NCBI GenBank assembly: GCA_023480735.1
Contig: JAMCXB010000062.1
Location: 61,721-125,720, forward strand
Length of the DNA stretch: 64,000 nucleotides
Direction of reading: 5' to 3'
Origin: Bacteroidota bacterium
GTDB taxonomy: Bacteria > Bacteroidota > Ignavibacteria > Kryptoniales > JAKASW01
Shown: positions 1-10,335 of the stretch, one piece after another
Layout: the number at the start of each line of letters is the position of its first letter
Numbering within the stretch: the first letter of the stretch is position 1
The notes under the pieces: generated by a model
What the model was told of the DNA's origin: nothing
Databases searched by the model: none
What the model saw: the letters and a program-made list of their open reading frames with translations, nothing else
Position numbers and translations under genes: made by a program

Positions 1-1437
<1,437 letters not shown>

Positions 1438-1441
1438 TCAA

Positions 1442-1726
1442 TTATAGAATTGCAAAAATGTCGCTTTCGCGCATGATAAGATATTCCGTCCCCTCGTAGC
1501 TGACTTCGGTCCCGGAATATTTCCCATAAAGAATTATGTCTCCTACTTTGACTTCGGGTGGAACTTTCTTTCCATCGTCCGTCACTCTTCCCGGTCCCAC
1601 TGCAACAATCTCACCCTGCTGTGGACGTTCCTTCGCGGTGTCCGGTACGTAGAGGCCACCTTTCGTCTTCTCTTCGGCCTCGAGCGGTCTCACAACTACT
1701 CGATCTGCCAACGGCTTAATCTTCAT
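1442..1726 (-). CDS. groS: Co-chaperonin GroES
   Basis: Heptameric lid of the GroEL chamber, 94 residues, the normal size. The N-terminus [14 protein letters not shown] and the C-terminal DIFAIL are typical; the mobile loop lies at about residues 17-32 ([16 protein letters not shown]). An AAAGGAGG ribosome binding site stands 7 bases before ATG 1726. First gene of the groES-groEL operon; expression is expected to be heat inducible through HrcA acting at the two CIRCE sites upstream. Confidence 0.98.
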   Translation of the reverse strand: MKIKPLADRVVVRPLEAEEKTKGGLYVPDTAKERPQQGEIVAVGPGRVTDDGKKVPPEVKVGDIILYGKYSGTEVSYEGTEYLIMRESDIFAIL

Positions 1727-1775
1727 ATCGTTTATCCTCCTTTTTGTTTGACCAACGTAAGGAAATGAATTTTTC

Positions 1776-1802
1776 TTAGCACTTAGTGTTTGCGAGTGCC
1801 AA
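1776..1802. promoter_or_regulatory. CIRCE operator, downstream copy
   Basis: TTAGCACTT, nine bases, GAGTGCCAA: the inverted repeat recognised by the heat-shock repressor HrcA (consensus TTAGCACTC-N9-GAGTGCTAA), two mismatches. It overlaps the -10 region and transcription start of the groES promoter. Confidence 0.92.
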
Positions 1803-1829
1803 TTTACTCGCCGCTCGTTTTAAAGTCAA
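1801..1829 (-). promoter_or_regulatory. groESL promoter (sigma-70 type)
   Basis: On the minus strand, TTGACT (1824-1829) is separated by exactly 17 bases from TAAATT (1801-1806), a good vegetative -35/-10 pair, about 75 bp upstream of the groES start. The -10 end overlaps one CIRCE element and the -35 overlaps the other. Transcription should start near position 1793. Confidence 0.8.
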
Positions 1830-1853
1830 GCACTCAGGAATAGTGAGTGCCAA
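1827..1853. promoter_or_regulatory. CIRCE operator, upstream copy
   Basis: CAAGCACTC, nine bases, GAGTGCCAA: a second HrcA-type operator, degenerate in the first two bases. It overlaps the -35 box (1824-1829), so the promoter is bracketed by two operators whose centres are 51 bp apart, close to five helical turns. Confidence 0.85.
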
Positions 1854-2147
1854 AAAGGGTCAGCTGCAATATTTGTAGATTAGCGGATGACACCTGCGGT
1901 CGTCGGATTCTGCAAAATAGACGGCAACATGCCACTGAATTTTGCGGAGAATTGACCTATTCCACTAAGCTACACTCTCTAATGCGAGATTTTACCTGTT
2001 TAGTTCGGCACACCTCTTGCGTTAAACCGCCCAGTGGGACGCCAAAAGTGTCCTTCAAATCTTGAACGTTCATAGAAATTCTGGGATTTTGTCCAGTTAA
2101 TGAGCAGCCCAGATCATAGTCCTCACATTCAAAGGGAGGAAGATGCG

Positions 2148-2384
2148 ATGCCAGAATTCTTGGCTCGGAAAGTGGTGCTGTCTACTGAGTTTTTTGTGAC
2201 GGAAGAATGTAACGGATGCGGGTTATGCAAAAATATCGCTCCCGACTTCTTCGACTACGTGGATTACGCTTACTACTACTACATATCGCGTCAGCCGGTA
2301 ACTGAATCAGAAGTCGCACTGATAAGAGAGGCGGCGGCCATTTGTACGGTCGATGCAATACGTGAAATCACAAAGCCGCATTGA
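2148..2384 (+). CDS. Ferredoxin, single [4Fe-4S] type
   Basis: Small electron carrier of 78 residues. Three cysteines in C-x2-C-x2-C (CNGCGLCKNIAPDFF) and a distant fourth in AICTVDAI match the single-cluster ferredoxin fold; a second cluster is absent. The middle carries an odd run of tyrosines (YAYYYY). I chose ATG 2148 because GGGAGGA ends seven bases upstream; an in-frame start at 2100 has no ribosome binding site. It lies 15 bp before nfnA and so belongs to that transcription unit, which suggests that it is the ferredoxin partner of the bifurcating enzyme (inference). Confidence 0.9.
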   Translation: MPEFLARKVVLSTEFFVTEECNGCGLCKNIAPDFFDYVDYAYYYYISRQPVTESEVALIREAAAICTVDAIREITKPH

Positions 2385-2399
2385 TGAAAGGACCATTTC

Positions 2400-3272
2400 A
2401 TGTTTCAAATAATTAGCAAAGAAATCCCTGCTAAATCTATAACCAAATTTGTAATTCAGGCTCCATACGTGGCACGGAAGCACAAAGCCGGTAACTTCGT
2501 GATCATAAGAGTAAATGATCATGGAGAACGAATACCGTTGACGATAGTGGATTCCGATCCGACTGCGGGAACCATAACCATAATGGTTCAGACGATAGGA
2601 AAGACGACAAAACTTCTCAGCACCATGAACGCGGGCGACTATCTACTCGACGTTGCGGGTCCACTCGGCAATGCGACTCCGATCCACAGCTTCGGAACTG
2701 TCGTTTGCATCGGCGGTGGTGTAGGGACAGCGGAAGTATATCCCATAGCGCGTGCCCTGAAGGGCGCAGCGAATAAACTCATAACAATCGTCGGTGCAAG
2801 GTCAAAGGACCTTGTGATTCTCGAGAATGAGCTGCGCGGTATTTCGGATGAGTTTTTCGTCACGACGGACGACGGTTCTTACGGGATGAAAGGATTGGTT
2901 ACCGGAGCGCTTGGCGAGTACTTGAAGAGGGATGCGGGTGTGAAGGCGGTATATGCAATAGGGCCGATAATAATGATGAAGGCTGTTTCCGATTTCACGA
3001 GGCCGAAAGGGATTAAGACTTTTGTCAGCCTCAACCCCATCATGATGGACGGAACGGGGATGTGCGGCGCCTGCAGAGTTACGATTGGCAGCGAAACAAA
3101 ATTTGCATGCGTTGACGGTCCGGAATTTGACGGACATCTAGTTGACTTCGACGAACTAATCACAAGGAACAGAACATACATGGATCTGGAGAAGCAGTCT
3201 CTTGAACGGTTTGACAAGGAATTGGCTGCGCACAAATGCGCTTCGCACGCGAAGGAGGCAGCCAATGCCTAA
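2400..3272 (+). CDS. nfnA: NfnA: small subunit of NADH-dependent ferredoxin:NADP oxidoreductase
   Basis: FAD- and [2Fe-2S]-binding subunit of the electron-bifurcating transhydrogenase, also annotated as sulfide dehydrogenase or dihydroorotate dehydrogenase-like electron transfer subunit. 290 residues: FAD-binding barrel with ERIPLTI near residue 43, nucleotide-binding domain with CIGGGVGTAEVYP near 103, and C-terminal cluster motif DGTGMCGACRVTIG followed by KFACVDGP, supplying the [2Fe-2S] ligands. AAAGGA lies seven bases before ATG 2400. It overlaps nfnB by 8 bp, consistent with translational coupling. In the family, the enzyme couples NADPH, NADH and reduced ferredoxin pools in anaerobic metabolism. 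Confidence 0.93.
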   Translation: MFQIISKEIPAKSITKFVIQAPYVARKHKAGNFVIIRVNDHGERIPLTIVDSDPTAGTITIMVQTIGKTTKLLSTMNAGDYLLDVAGPLGNATPIHSFGTVVCIGGGVGTAEVYPIARALKGAANKLITIVGARSKDLVILENELRGISDEFFVTTDDGSYGMKGLVTGALGEYLKRDAGVKAVYAIGPIIMMKAVSDFTRPKGIKTFVSLNPIMMDGTGMCGACRVTIGSETKFACVDGPEFDGHLVDFDELITRNRTYMDLEKQSLERFDKELAAHKCASHAKEAANA

Positions 3273-4719
3273 TACATTGAAACCTTCCGAGAGAATGAAA
3301 ATACCGCGGCAGACTCCAATCGAGCAGGAGCCGGAAGTTCGCAAGCACAATTTCGAAGAAGTCTCGTTCGGTCTGGATGAAAGCCTGGTCTCGCAAGAGA
3401 TGTTGCGGTGTATCGATTGCAAAGAGCCGTATTGCGTAAAGGGTTGTCCCGTCGGGATCGACATCCCCGGTTTCATAAAGCTGATTGTTGAGAAGGACTA
3501 TCTGGGTGCTGCAAAGAAAATAAAAGAGAAAAACTATCTGCCGGCCATCACGGGAAGAGTCTGCCCTCAAGAAACGCAGTGCGAGGCTGTTTGTCCGATC
3601 GGGAAGAAGCATCAACCCGTTGCAATAGGCAAGCTTGAACGTTTCGTGGCAGACTACGAAAGGCTGCACAACTCTTCCGACGGATTTGTGGTGAAGGAGA
3701 AGAGGAAAGAGAAAGTTGCGATTGTCGGGACGGGGCCTGCGGGCCTCACTTGTGCGGCAGAGCTGGCGAAACTAGGGTACAACGTGACTATGTTTGAGGC
3801 GCTGCATGCTGCGGGCGGCGTCCTGAGATATGGGATCCCTGAATTCCGACTCCCCAAATCAATACTCGATTCGGAGATAGAGAACGTCAAGAAGCTCGGC
3901 GTGGAGATCATTACCAATTTCGTGATCGGCAGGACAGCTACTGTCGACGAGCTAATGGACGATCTCGGCTTTGACGCCGTGTTCCTCGGAACCGGCGCAG
4001 GAACGCCGACGTTTCTCGGCATACCGGGAGAAAATCTCCCCGGAGTCTTTTCAGCAAGCGAGTTCCTTACACGCGTTAATTTCATGAGCGGATACAAATT
4101 CCCAGAATACGATACTCCTGTCAAAATCGGGAGAAGAGTCGCAGTAATCGGAGGCGGTAACACGGCCATGGATGCGGTACGTACGGCAAACCGTCTCGGT
4201 ACGGAGAAGGCCTATCTTGTTTACCGCAGAAGCAGGGAGGAAATGCCCGCCCGTGAAGAGGAGGTCAAACACGCTGAGGAGGAAGGTGTAGAGTTCCACA
4301 TACTCACAAATCCAATTAGGATCATCTCCGGTGAAAACAAGTGGGTGAAAGCCATGGAATGCACGAAAATGCAGCTTGGTGATCCTGACGATTCCGGCAG
4401 AAGAAGGCCGGTTGTAATTCCCGACTCCAACTTCATTATGGACGTCGACACCGTCATCCTTGCAATTGGCCAAAAACCCAACCCGATATTGCAGGCGACC
4501 ACCCCCGGCCTGAACATGTCGAAACGGGGTACCGTAGTCGTAGATGAAAACTGCAAGACGAGCCGTGAAGGAGTCTTTGCAGGTGGTGATCTCTCACGCG
4601 GCGGAGCGACCGTGATCCTCGCAATGGAAGATGGTCAAAGATCCGCGGCGGCAATTCACAATTATTTAGAAGTCAAAAGTCAGAAAGCAAAAGTCAAGAC
4701 AACTGTCAGTCTGGCTTAA
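3265..4719 (+). CDS. nfnB: NfnB: large subunit, glutamate-synthase-small-chain-like
   Basis: 484-residue partner of NfnA carrying the bifurcating FAD and two [4Fe-4S] clusters. N-terminal cysteines occur in LRCIDCKEPYCVKGCP and in GRVCPQETQCEAVCPIG; the FAD site is VAIVGTGPAGLTCAAEL and the NAD(P) site VAVIGGGNTAMDAV; the C-terminal signature GVFAGGDLSRGGATV is intact. Start ATG 3265 has GGAGG six bases upstream, inside the end of nfnA. Oddity: after the usual end of the protein (AAIHNYL) there are about 15 extra residues rich in Lys/Val/Ser, encoded by a degenerate 7-nt repeat array that begins at 4670. A gltD assignment is less likely given nfnA next door. Confidence 0.93.
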   Translation: MPNTLKPSERMKIPRQTPIEQEPEVRKHNFEEVSFGLDESLVSQEMLRCIDCKEPYCVKGCPVGIDIPGFIKLIVEKDYLGAAKKIKEKNYLPAITGRVCPQETQCEAVCPIGKKHQPVAIGKLERFVADYERLHNSSDGFVVKEKRKEKVAIVGTGPAGLTCAAELAKLGYNVTMFEALHAAGGVLRYGIPEFRLPKSILDSEIENVKKLGVEIITNFVIGRTATVDELMDDLGFDAVFLGTGAGTPTFLGIPGENLPGVFSASEFLTRVNFMSGYKFPEYDTPVKIGRRVAVIGGGNTAMDAVRTANRLGTEKAYLVYRRSREEMPAREEEVKHAEEEGVEFHILTNPIRIISGENKWVKAMECTKMQLGDPDDSGRRRPVVIPDSNFIMDVDTVILAIGQKPNPILQATTPGLNMSKRGTVVVDENCKTSREGVFAGGDLSRGGATVILAMEDGQRSAAAIHNYLEVKSQKAKVKTTVSLA

Positions 4720-4742
4720 GCCTTCTTACCTTTGAATTTTGA
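4670..4742. repeat. Heptad array, AAGTCAA type, with complementary arm
   Basis: Units of 7 nt read AAGTCAA (4670-4676), AAGTCAG, AAAGCAA and AAGTCAA (to 4697), then decay. After about 25 bases a complementary set follows (4722-4742: CTTCTTA, CCTTTGA, ATTTTGA). The left arm codes for the last residues of nfnB and the right arm provides the GAGG before the alanine dehydrogenase start. Period and phase are visible by eye. Confidence 0.7.
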
Positions 4743-4751
4743 GGCCTGAAG

Positions 4752-5870
4752 ATGAACATCGGCATTCCTAATGAGCAGCTGAAGCATGAGAACCGTGTGA
4801 CGCTGACTCCGGCGGCGGTGGCGACACTGGTACAACTTGGTCACTCCGTATATGTCGAGTCGGGAGCCGGAAAATCGAGCCGATTCGGAGACGAAGTATA
4901 CCTGAACGCAGGCGGCACGGTAGTTTATAGCAAGGAGGAAGTATACAGGCGGTGTGAGATTGTCTGTGCAGTTGAGCCGCCTTCACTCCAGGAAGTCGCG
5001 ATGATGGAATCGGGACAGACGGTCCTGAGTTTTCTGAATCTTCCAGTTGCACGCCCTCAGCTTGTCGACGCATTAATAGAAAAGAGAGCAAATACTGCGG
5101 GGTATGAACTGATCGAGACCGAAGACGGGGATCACCCGGTGATTCATTCAATGAGTGAGATCGCGGGGCAGTTGTCGATTTTCATCGCTGCTCGTCACCT
5201 CGAGACGGGGGATCATGGACGCGGAATAATCCTCGGCGGGATTGCGGGTGTCGCCCCCGCGGCGGTTGTAGTCATCGGAGCCGGAATCGTCGGCACTGAA
5301 GCGGCAAGGACTGCAGCTGGGCTTGGTGCGCAGGTAATAGTTCTCGACTCGGACCTGAGGCGCTTGCGGAACGTCGATCGGCTGCTTCTTAAGCGCGTGA
5401 CGACGGTATTGGCGACTCCGGTCAGCATTCGCAAGAGTGTTGCATATGCTGACGTGCTCATCGGGGCGGTATTCATGCGCGGTGAGCGTGCGCCGCATGT
5501 CGTTACCGAGGAAATGGTGAAGTCCATGAAACCCGGAGCGGTAATTGTCGATATATCGATCGACCAGGGAGGCTGCGTCGAGACCAGCAGGCCGACGACC
5601 ATCCAAGATCCCTCATTTAGTATTCATGATGTGATTCACTATTGTGTCCCTAACATCACGGCGACCGTCGCGCGGACCGCAACTTATGCGTTGACAAATG
5701 CAATACTCCCCTACATAATCAGAATTGCGGACAAGGGGATTGTTCAGGCACTGAAAGAAGATCCGGGTCTTGCCAGGAGCTTCTTCACCTTCGGCGGATT
5801 CTGCACTCAGAAGATGGCCAAGACGATATTTGGTAAGCAGTACTCACCCATTGAATCGTTGCTCAGCTGA
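4752..5870 (+). CDS. ald: Alanine dehydrogenase
   Basis: NAD-dependent oxidative deamination of L-alanine to pyruvate and ammonia, or the reverse. 372 residues, the usual size. N-terminal substrate domain begins MNIGIPNEQLKHENRVTLTP; the Rossmann fold has VVIGAGIVGTEAARTA near residue 175; DISIDQGGC and the PNITATVARTAT segment near 300 are hallmarks of the alanine dehydrogenase/transhydrogenase-alpha family. It starts 32 bp after nfnB, with GAGG 7 bases before ATG, and its TGA overlaps the next ATG by one base. Context suggests amino-acid fermentation or NAD(P)H balancing with Nfn (inference). Confidence 0.93.
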   Translation: MNIGIPNEQLKHENRVTLTPAAVATLVQLGHSVYVESGAGKSSRFGDEVYLNAGGTVVYSKEEVYRRCEIVCAVEPPSLQEVAMMESGQTVLSFLNLPVARPQLVDALIEKRANTAGYELIETEDGDHPVIHSMSEIAGQLSIFIAARHLETGDHGRGIILGGIAGVAPAAVVVIGAGIVGTEAARTAAGLGAQVIVLDSDLRRLRNVDRLLLKRVTTVLATPVSIRKSVAYADVLIGAVFMRGERAPHVVTEEMVKSMKPGAVIVDISIDQGGCVETSRPTTIQDPSFSIHDVIHYCVPNITATVARTATYALTNAILPYIIRIADKGIVQALKEDPGLARSFFTFGGFCTQKMAKTIFGKQYSPIESLLS

Positions 5871-7183
5871 TGGCCTGGATAGACACATACAGAAACAAGG
5901 TGACCTCAGCGTGTGATGCGGTTAAGTTAATCGGGTCCGGTGACCGGATCTACGTGCATCCCGGCTGTGCCGTTCCTGAAGTCCTTGTCGATGCAATGGT
6001 AGACAGGGCGAATGAGCTTGAGGGCTGCGAAGTTATTCATATCCTGTCTCTCGGGAAGGCTAAATACTCGCAGCCCGAAATGGCCCCGCACTTTCACCAC
6101 ACCGCCTTATTCATCGGACCTAATACGAGGGAGGCGGTCAATCAGGGGAGGGCCGACTTCGTCCCGGTCTTTCTTTCGGAGATACCCCGCTTGTTCTATT
6201 CGGGAGAGATAGAAATCGATGTCGCACTTATCCAGGTGTCGCCGCCGGACGAGCACGGTTTCTGCAGCTTCGGGGTCGGAGTGGAAACCACTAAGGCGGC
6301 GACTGAAGTTGCGCGAACAGTAATTGCTCAGGTCAACCCCAACATGCCTCGTGCGCTGGGAGATAGTTTCATCCACGTCAGCAAGATTGACAAGGTAGTT
6401 GAAACGGATGTTCCGATAATGGAGCTTCCTCAGGTTGAACCCGACACGTCCGAGGAGGATCTTGAGGTTTACCGAAAGATCGGACAGAATGTTGCCGGTT
6501 TGATCGAGAATGGATCGACATTGCAGCTGGGCATCGGCAAAATACCGGATGCAGTGCTTATGTCGCTCGGCGGGAAGAAGGATTTGGGTATTCATTCTGA
6601 GATGTTTTCTGACGGAGTCATTAAGCTCGTGGAAAGCGGAGTTATAACGAACGAGAAGAAGTCGCTCCATCCCGGAAAGATGGTCGCCAGCTTCGTGCTC
6701 GGAAGCAGGACGCTCTTCGATTTCATACACAACAATCCGATTGCCGAGTTTCATCCCTCACATTATGTTAATGATCCCTTCATTATCAGCCAGAATAAGA
6801 AAATGGTTGCGATAAACTCCGCGCTGCAAATCGACCTCACCGGACAGGTATGTGCGGATTCAATCGGGTACAAATTCTACAGCGGCTTTGGAGGACAGGT
6901 GGACTTCATCCGTGGCGCAGCGAGATCGGAAGGAGGAAAGCCGATAGTTGCCCTCCCTTCCACTGCAAAGGACGATTCCGTATCGAGGATAACTCTTCAC
7001 CTGGCCGAAGGAGCGGGGGTAACGACGTCGAGAGGAGACGTTCACTACGTCGCCACCGAATTCGGTGTAGTTAATCTGCACGGAAGGAGAATCAGTGAGA
7101 GAGTAAGGTCGCTCATCGGGATTGCTCACCCTAAGTTCAGGGACGAGTTGACCAAACTCGCAAAGGAGAGACATTGGATTTAG
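5870..7183 (+). CDS. Acetyl-CoA hydrolase/transferase family CoA-transferase
   Basis: 437-residue member of the family containing 4-hydroxybutyrate CoA-transferase, butyryl-CoA:acetate and succinyl-CoA:acetate CoA-transferases. The catalytic glutamate is expected in GIHSEMFSDGV (about residue 243); the CoA-site glycine motif appears as GFGGQVDFIRGA and the conserved VSPPDEHGFCSFG is present. Translationally coupled to ald through TGATG. The acyl substrate cannot be told from sequence; 4-hydroxybutyrate-like or acetate-dependent transfer fits the length. Its place after nfn and ald points to a fermentation module. Confidence 0.88.
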   Translation: MAWIDTYRNKVTSACDAVKLIGSGDRIYVHPGCAVPEVLVDAMVDRANELEGCEVIHILSLGKAKYSQPEMAPHFHHTALFIGPNTREAVNQGRADFVPVFLSEIPRLFYSGEIEIDVALIQVSPPDEHGFCSFGVGVETTKAATEVARTVIAQVNPNMPRALGDSFIHVSKIDKVVETDVPIMELPQVEPDTSEEDLEVYRKIGQNVAGLIENGSTLQLGIGKIPDAVLMSLGGKKDLGIHSEMFSDGVIKLVESGVITNEKKSLHPGKMVASFVLGSRTLFDFIHNNPIAEFHPSHYVNDPFIISQNKKMVAINSALQIDLTGQVCADSIGYKFYSGFGGQVDFIRGAARSEGGKPIVALPSTAKDDSVSRITLHLAEGAGVTTSRGDVHYVATEFGVVNLHGRRISERVRSLIGIAHPKFRDELTKLAKERHWI

Positions 7184-7306
7184 AGAAAGAATTCTGTCAC
7201 CGGGCATGCGTAACGTCGATCGAGATATGGCCGGATATTCTGTTTACAAATTTTTTTGAGGCAAAACTACCCCTACTGGTGTGGATTTTGGCGATAGGAG
7301 AACAGT

Positions 7307-7741
7307 ATGACAACTGGAAAATTAATGAAGATTGGAGATGTCGCGAAGAAACTTGGCGTCGCGGTATCGACCGTTCGCAAATATGAAGCCGCCGGAGTTG
7401 TGCTGCCCGTACGAACATTCGGCAGGCACAGACTTTTTTCTGAGGACGACCTGTTTTGGCTGGCTTGTGTGCGGGACATGATAACTCATAGAGGGATGAC
7501 TCTGGAGGCGATTAAGAGAATGGTCTCCATGATCCCGTGCTGGGAGTTGCGGAAATGTCACATTGACGATAGACTGAAGTGTCCCGCTTACACAGAGGAT
7601 TCTATGCCATGCTGGCTTTTAACGGGGACAAGGTCCGATTGTTCCATTGCCGACTGCCGGACATGCATAGTGTACAAGAGGGTGACCCATTGCGAGAACA
7701 TGAAGATGCTCATCACTGAGCTGGTCTATTCGAAGGATTAA
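7307..7741 (+). CDS. MerR-family regulator with cysteine-rich two-CW-like tail
   Basis: 144 residues. The N-terminus is a MerR winged helix (IGDVAKKLGVAVSTVRKYEAAG, residues 9-30, then GRHRLFSEDDL). After residue 75 a tail of about 65 residues holds eight cysteines at 78, 84, 92, 102, 112, 117, 120 and 129, including IPCWE, KCPAY and MPCW, resembling the two-CW cysteine domain seen in sensor proteins. There is no long dimerisation coiled coil of the usual MerR kind. AGGAG stands seven bases before ATG 7307. It may sense redox state or bind a metal or Fe-S cluster and regulate the adjacent nfn/ald/CoA-transferase genes (inference). Confidence 0.85.
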   Translation: MTTGKLMKIGDVAKKLGVAVSTVRKYEAAGVVLPVRTFGRHRLFSEDDLFWLACVRDMITHRGMTLEAIKRMVSMIPCWELRKCHIDDRLKCPAYTEDSMPCWLLTGTRSDCSIADCRTCIVYKRVTHCENMKMLITELVYSKD

Positions 7742-8020
7742 GAAAAAGTGCCGATGTAGATCGCTTGATTGCCAGGTTTGGACGTGTCACTTGGATCCGT
7801 TCAAAGTTGTCTTTCCCACCTATTACCTTTGAGGGGCTCGAAAAATATTTCTCAAATGAAGACCAGGTCGAAGTCTTTAAGGATCGCGGACAGTAATTGT
7901 TGATACTGTCCGCTTCCAATTCATGCTCGATCCTGATTCTTCCTATCACGCCGACGCGATCATGAACATCACGGGACACTCGACCTGGCGACGAGTCTCT
8001 GGCCAATTAGTTCCGGCGGC

Positions 8021-10276
8021 TTAGTCGACGCCAAATGAAACCTTGAAGAGAATGCTCCTTGGGCTTCCGAAGTTCGCGCCGTTAAAGAATGCGCCGTTCA
8101 GCAGGTATTGGTGGTTCAGTATATTGGCAACGTACAGCTCCGGCCTCAAGCTGAACCCACTCAGGTAGAAAGTCTTGCCAATCGAGCCGTCGAAGATCAG
8201 ATGCGGGGGGACGTGTCCGTTTATCTGTCCGTTGGTAAGGCCGCTGCCGTAGCTTCCTATCAGGTTTGCAAAGTATCCGGATCGGTCGTAGTTCAAGCCG
8301 ATGGAATAAGTGATTCTCTGATCATGATCCAAATCGAAAGCTGTGGTCGGTGGGAGGGCAGGGAGGAAACCACCGGTTGTCGCGCCGACGCCCTGAGCAT
8401 GGCTAACGGCTATGTTGAAGTATCCGCTGAACGGCCCAACTGGTTTATAATTCACCCCGAGCTCGACGCCTCTCACAAAAATTTGCTGGATGTTAATCGC
8501 GGTTTGGATGTTCGTGCCCGGTATGGTGTTATTATCCATTCCCGGATTTTCCTGTGTGTAGTATCCTTCGAGTTTGGCCGACATCGACCTTGTGAAGTAG
8601 TGTGATATGCCGACTTCAAAATAATCTCCTCTTACCGGAAGAGTGATCTGGGAGACGGTACCCGACGCTCCGGTTATTTCGCGCAGCTGCTCTGTAAGGA
8701 CGGGCACGAAAAGGCGTCCGTAGTACCCGTATATTCTTGTCGACAGACTCGGTATATACATGAGCTTGACCTTCGGTGACACTTGCGATTCAGTTCCGAT
8801 TCCTTGTGCATAATGTTGGTCGAATCTAACCCCTGCGTCCACCTCAACAATCGGGATTGGCTGGTAAGTAGTTTGTACATACGCCCCAAGGTCGTAGCCC
8901 TGTAGAGTTTGTATTGACTGCGGACCGCGAGTATTGGCATTGAACGAGCTGAAGTTCTCATTGCCCTTAGTATAGTAGTAAGATGCTCCAGCCCTCAGGG
9001 AAAGCTCATTGCCTTCAGGGAACGCGACACTCGATTTTGCACCATAGACATTGAACAGTCTGTCTTCTCTGATGTTATATGGAATCGAGTCTCCGGCGAA
9101 AAAGAAAGATGGGACATCGTTGCTTCCAGGCGTGTAAGTCCCGCTCCCCTGTCTGTGGCTTAGGGCAAAGACAAACTGTCCGTTACCTCCTTCATTGCCG
9201 AACGCGTGACGGTAAATGAGATTTTGGAATCCGTCGGCAAATGTTTCGTTGTCGTTTTTGGTGATTCCACCGGTGGAATCATACGGGACCTGAAATTTGG
9301 AGCCGCCCTGATCGAGGTCGAGAGAGATAATATTGTTCGGTGAGAAAATGTACTGTACTTTTCCGAAGCCGAATAAGTCCTGCCCGTGATCATGGAAGAC
9401 CGCCGGGGTGGGTGTGTCGATTCTCCTGTCCGTTATCTTCCTCGAGCCTGCAAAGAAATATGAGAAGTTGCCCGTGTGGGCGGCGAGGGAGAGCGACTGA
9501 CCGGATGAGTTGAAACTGCCGTAGTAGTCGGAGACATGGGCGCTGAAATCCCTGGAAGGTATCTTCGTCCTAACGTCGATTACCGAAAGAGCATCGGAGT
9601 ATTCTGCGGGCAGGTCGCCGACAAGGAAGGAAATGCGGTCCACTACGCGCGGGTCGAACAGCTCAGTCATGCCTTCGCTCATGGTCTCGGGAATCGGGAT
9701 ACCGTCCACATAGTAAGAGTATTCTGCATGTTGTCCCTGTATGTGAACTTCTCCCGTCGGAGCCTGTACCGCTCCCGGCACGCTCTGCTGGATGATTGCC
9801 GAAGGCGTGCTCATCGGAGATGCATGGTACGTGCTCGTTTGGAAAACCGGAGCCGTCAGAATGAGCTGCAGGTCGTTATTGGCTGATGCAGCCTTATGCG
9901 CATTGGCGGTTACGGTCACGCCTTCCATTTGTATGTCCGTCGGTTCCAGTGTGAAGTCGATTTTATTGTTGCCCGCGACGAGCACTGTATCCGACTCTTC
10001 TTTCCTGAACCCGACATTGTAGGCAACGACCTTATAACGGCCGGGGATGATGTTCTTTATTTCGTAGTGTCCGAACTCATTGCCGACGGTCCCTGTGATG
10101 ACCTTCTCTCCCTTCATAACTGCAATGTCGGCGTATGCGACAGGCTGCCCGTCAGTCTTTTCGACGATCTTACCTCTCATTGTTGCCCTATCATAGAGTA
10201 CGGGCGTAGCCTGCGCAAGAACGATCCCCTGAATAGATGAAAATATGATTATAGATAGCACAATTGTCCTAAGCAT
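8021..10276 (-). CDS. TonB-dependent receptor with carboxypeptidase-regulatory N-domain
   Basis: Outer-membrane beta-barrel transporter, 751 residues. A signal peptide (MLRTIVLSIIIFSSIQGIVLAQA) is followed by a CarboxypepD_reg-like beta-sandwich at about 30-115 (RGKIVEKTDGQPVAYADIAV), then a plug domain (IQQSVPGAVQAPTGEVHIQG) and the barrel, ending in an aromatic/hydrophobic strand (SILFKVSFGVD). AAGGAG lies eight bases before ATG 10276; a GTG two codons upstream is too close to that site. The substrate is unknown. It follows a small membrane-anchored protein gene on the same strand. Confidence 0.9.
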   Translation of the reverse strand: MLRTIVLSIIIFSSIQGIVLAQATPVLYDRATMRGKIVEKTDGQPVAYADIAVMKGEKVITGTVGNEFGHYEIKNIIPGRYKVVAYNVGFRKEESDTVLVAGNNKIDFTLEPTDIQMEGVTVTANAHKAASANNDLQLILTAPVFQTSTYHASPMSTPSAIIQQSVPGAVQAPTGEVHIQGQHAEYSYYVDGIPIPETMSEGMTELFDPRVVDRISFLVGDLPAEYSDALSVIDVRTKIPSRDFSAHVSDYYGSFNSSGQSLSLAAHTGNFSYFFAGSRKITDRRIDTPTPAVFHDHGQDLFGFGKVQYIFSPNNIISLDLDQGGSKFQVPYDSTGGITKNDNETFADGFQNLIYRHAFGNEGGNGQFVFALSHRQGSGTYTPGSNDVPSFFFAGDSIPYNIREDRLFNVYGAKSSVAFPEGNELSLRAGASYYYTKGNENFSSFNANTRGPQSIQTLQGYDLGAYVQTTYQPIPIVEVDAGVRFDQHYAQGIGTESQVSPKVKLMYIPSLSTRIYGYYGRLFVPVLTEQLREITGASGTVSQITLPVRGDYFEVGISHYFTRSMSAKLEGYYTQENPGMDNNTIPGTNIQTAINIQQIFVRGVELGVNYKPVGPFSGYFNIAVSHAQGVGATTGGFLPALPPTTAFDLDHDQRITYSIGLNYDRSGYFANLIGSYGSGLTNGQINGHVPPHLIFDGSIGKTFYLSGFSLRPELYVANILNHQYLLNGAFFNGANFGSPRSILFKVSFGVD

Positions 10277-10335
10277 ATACACTTCTCCTTCTCGAGTGCG
10301 ATTAAAGATGAATTGTCAGGAATTAACTTGTGGAG

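Noticed and set aside
2062..2090. Promoter TTGAAC-N17-GATTTT before the ferredoxin gene
   Set aside because: Spacing is right but the -10 is poor; not strong enough to list as a feature.
7713..8006. 97-codon minus-strand frame after the MerR gene
   Set aside because: Overlaps the end of the MerR gene, has no ribosome binding site and an unlikely amino-acid composition.
8108..8605. Open frame on the plus strand inside the TonB receptor gene
   Set aside because: It is antisense to a clearly homologous barrel-coding region, has no ribosome binding site and no recognisable sequence.
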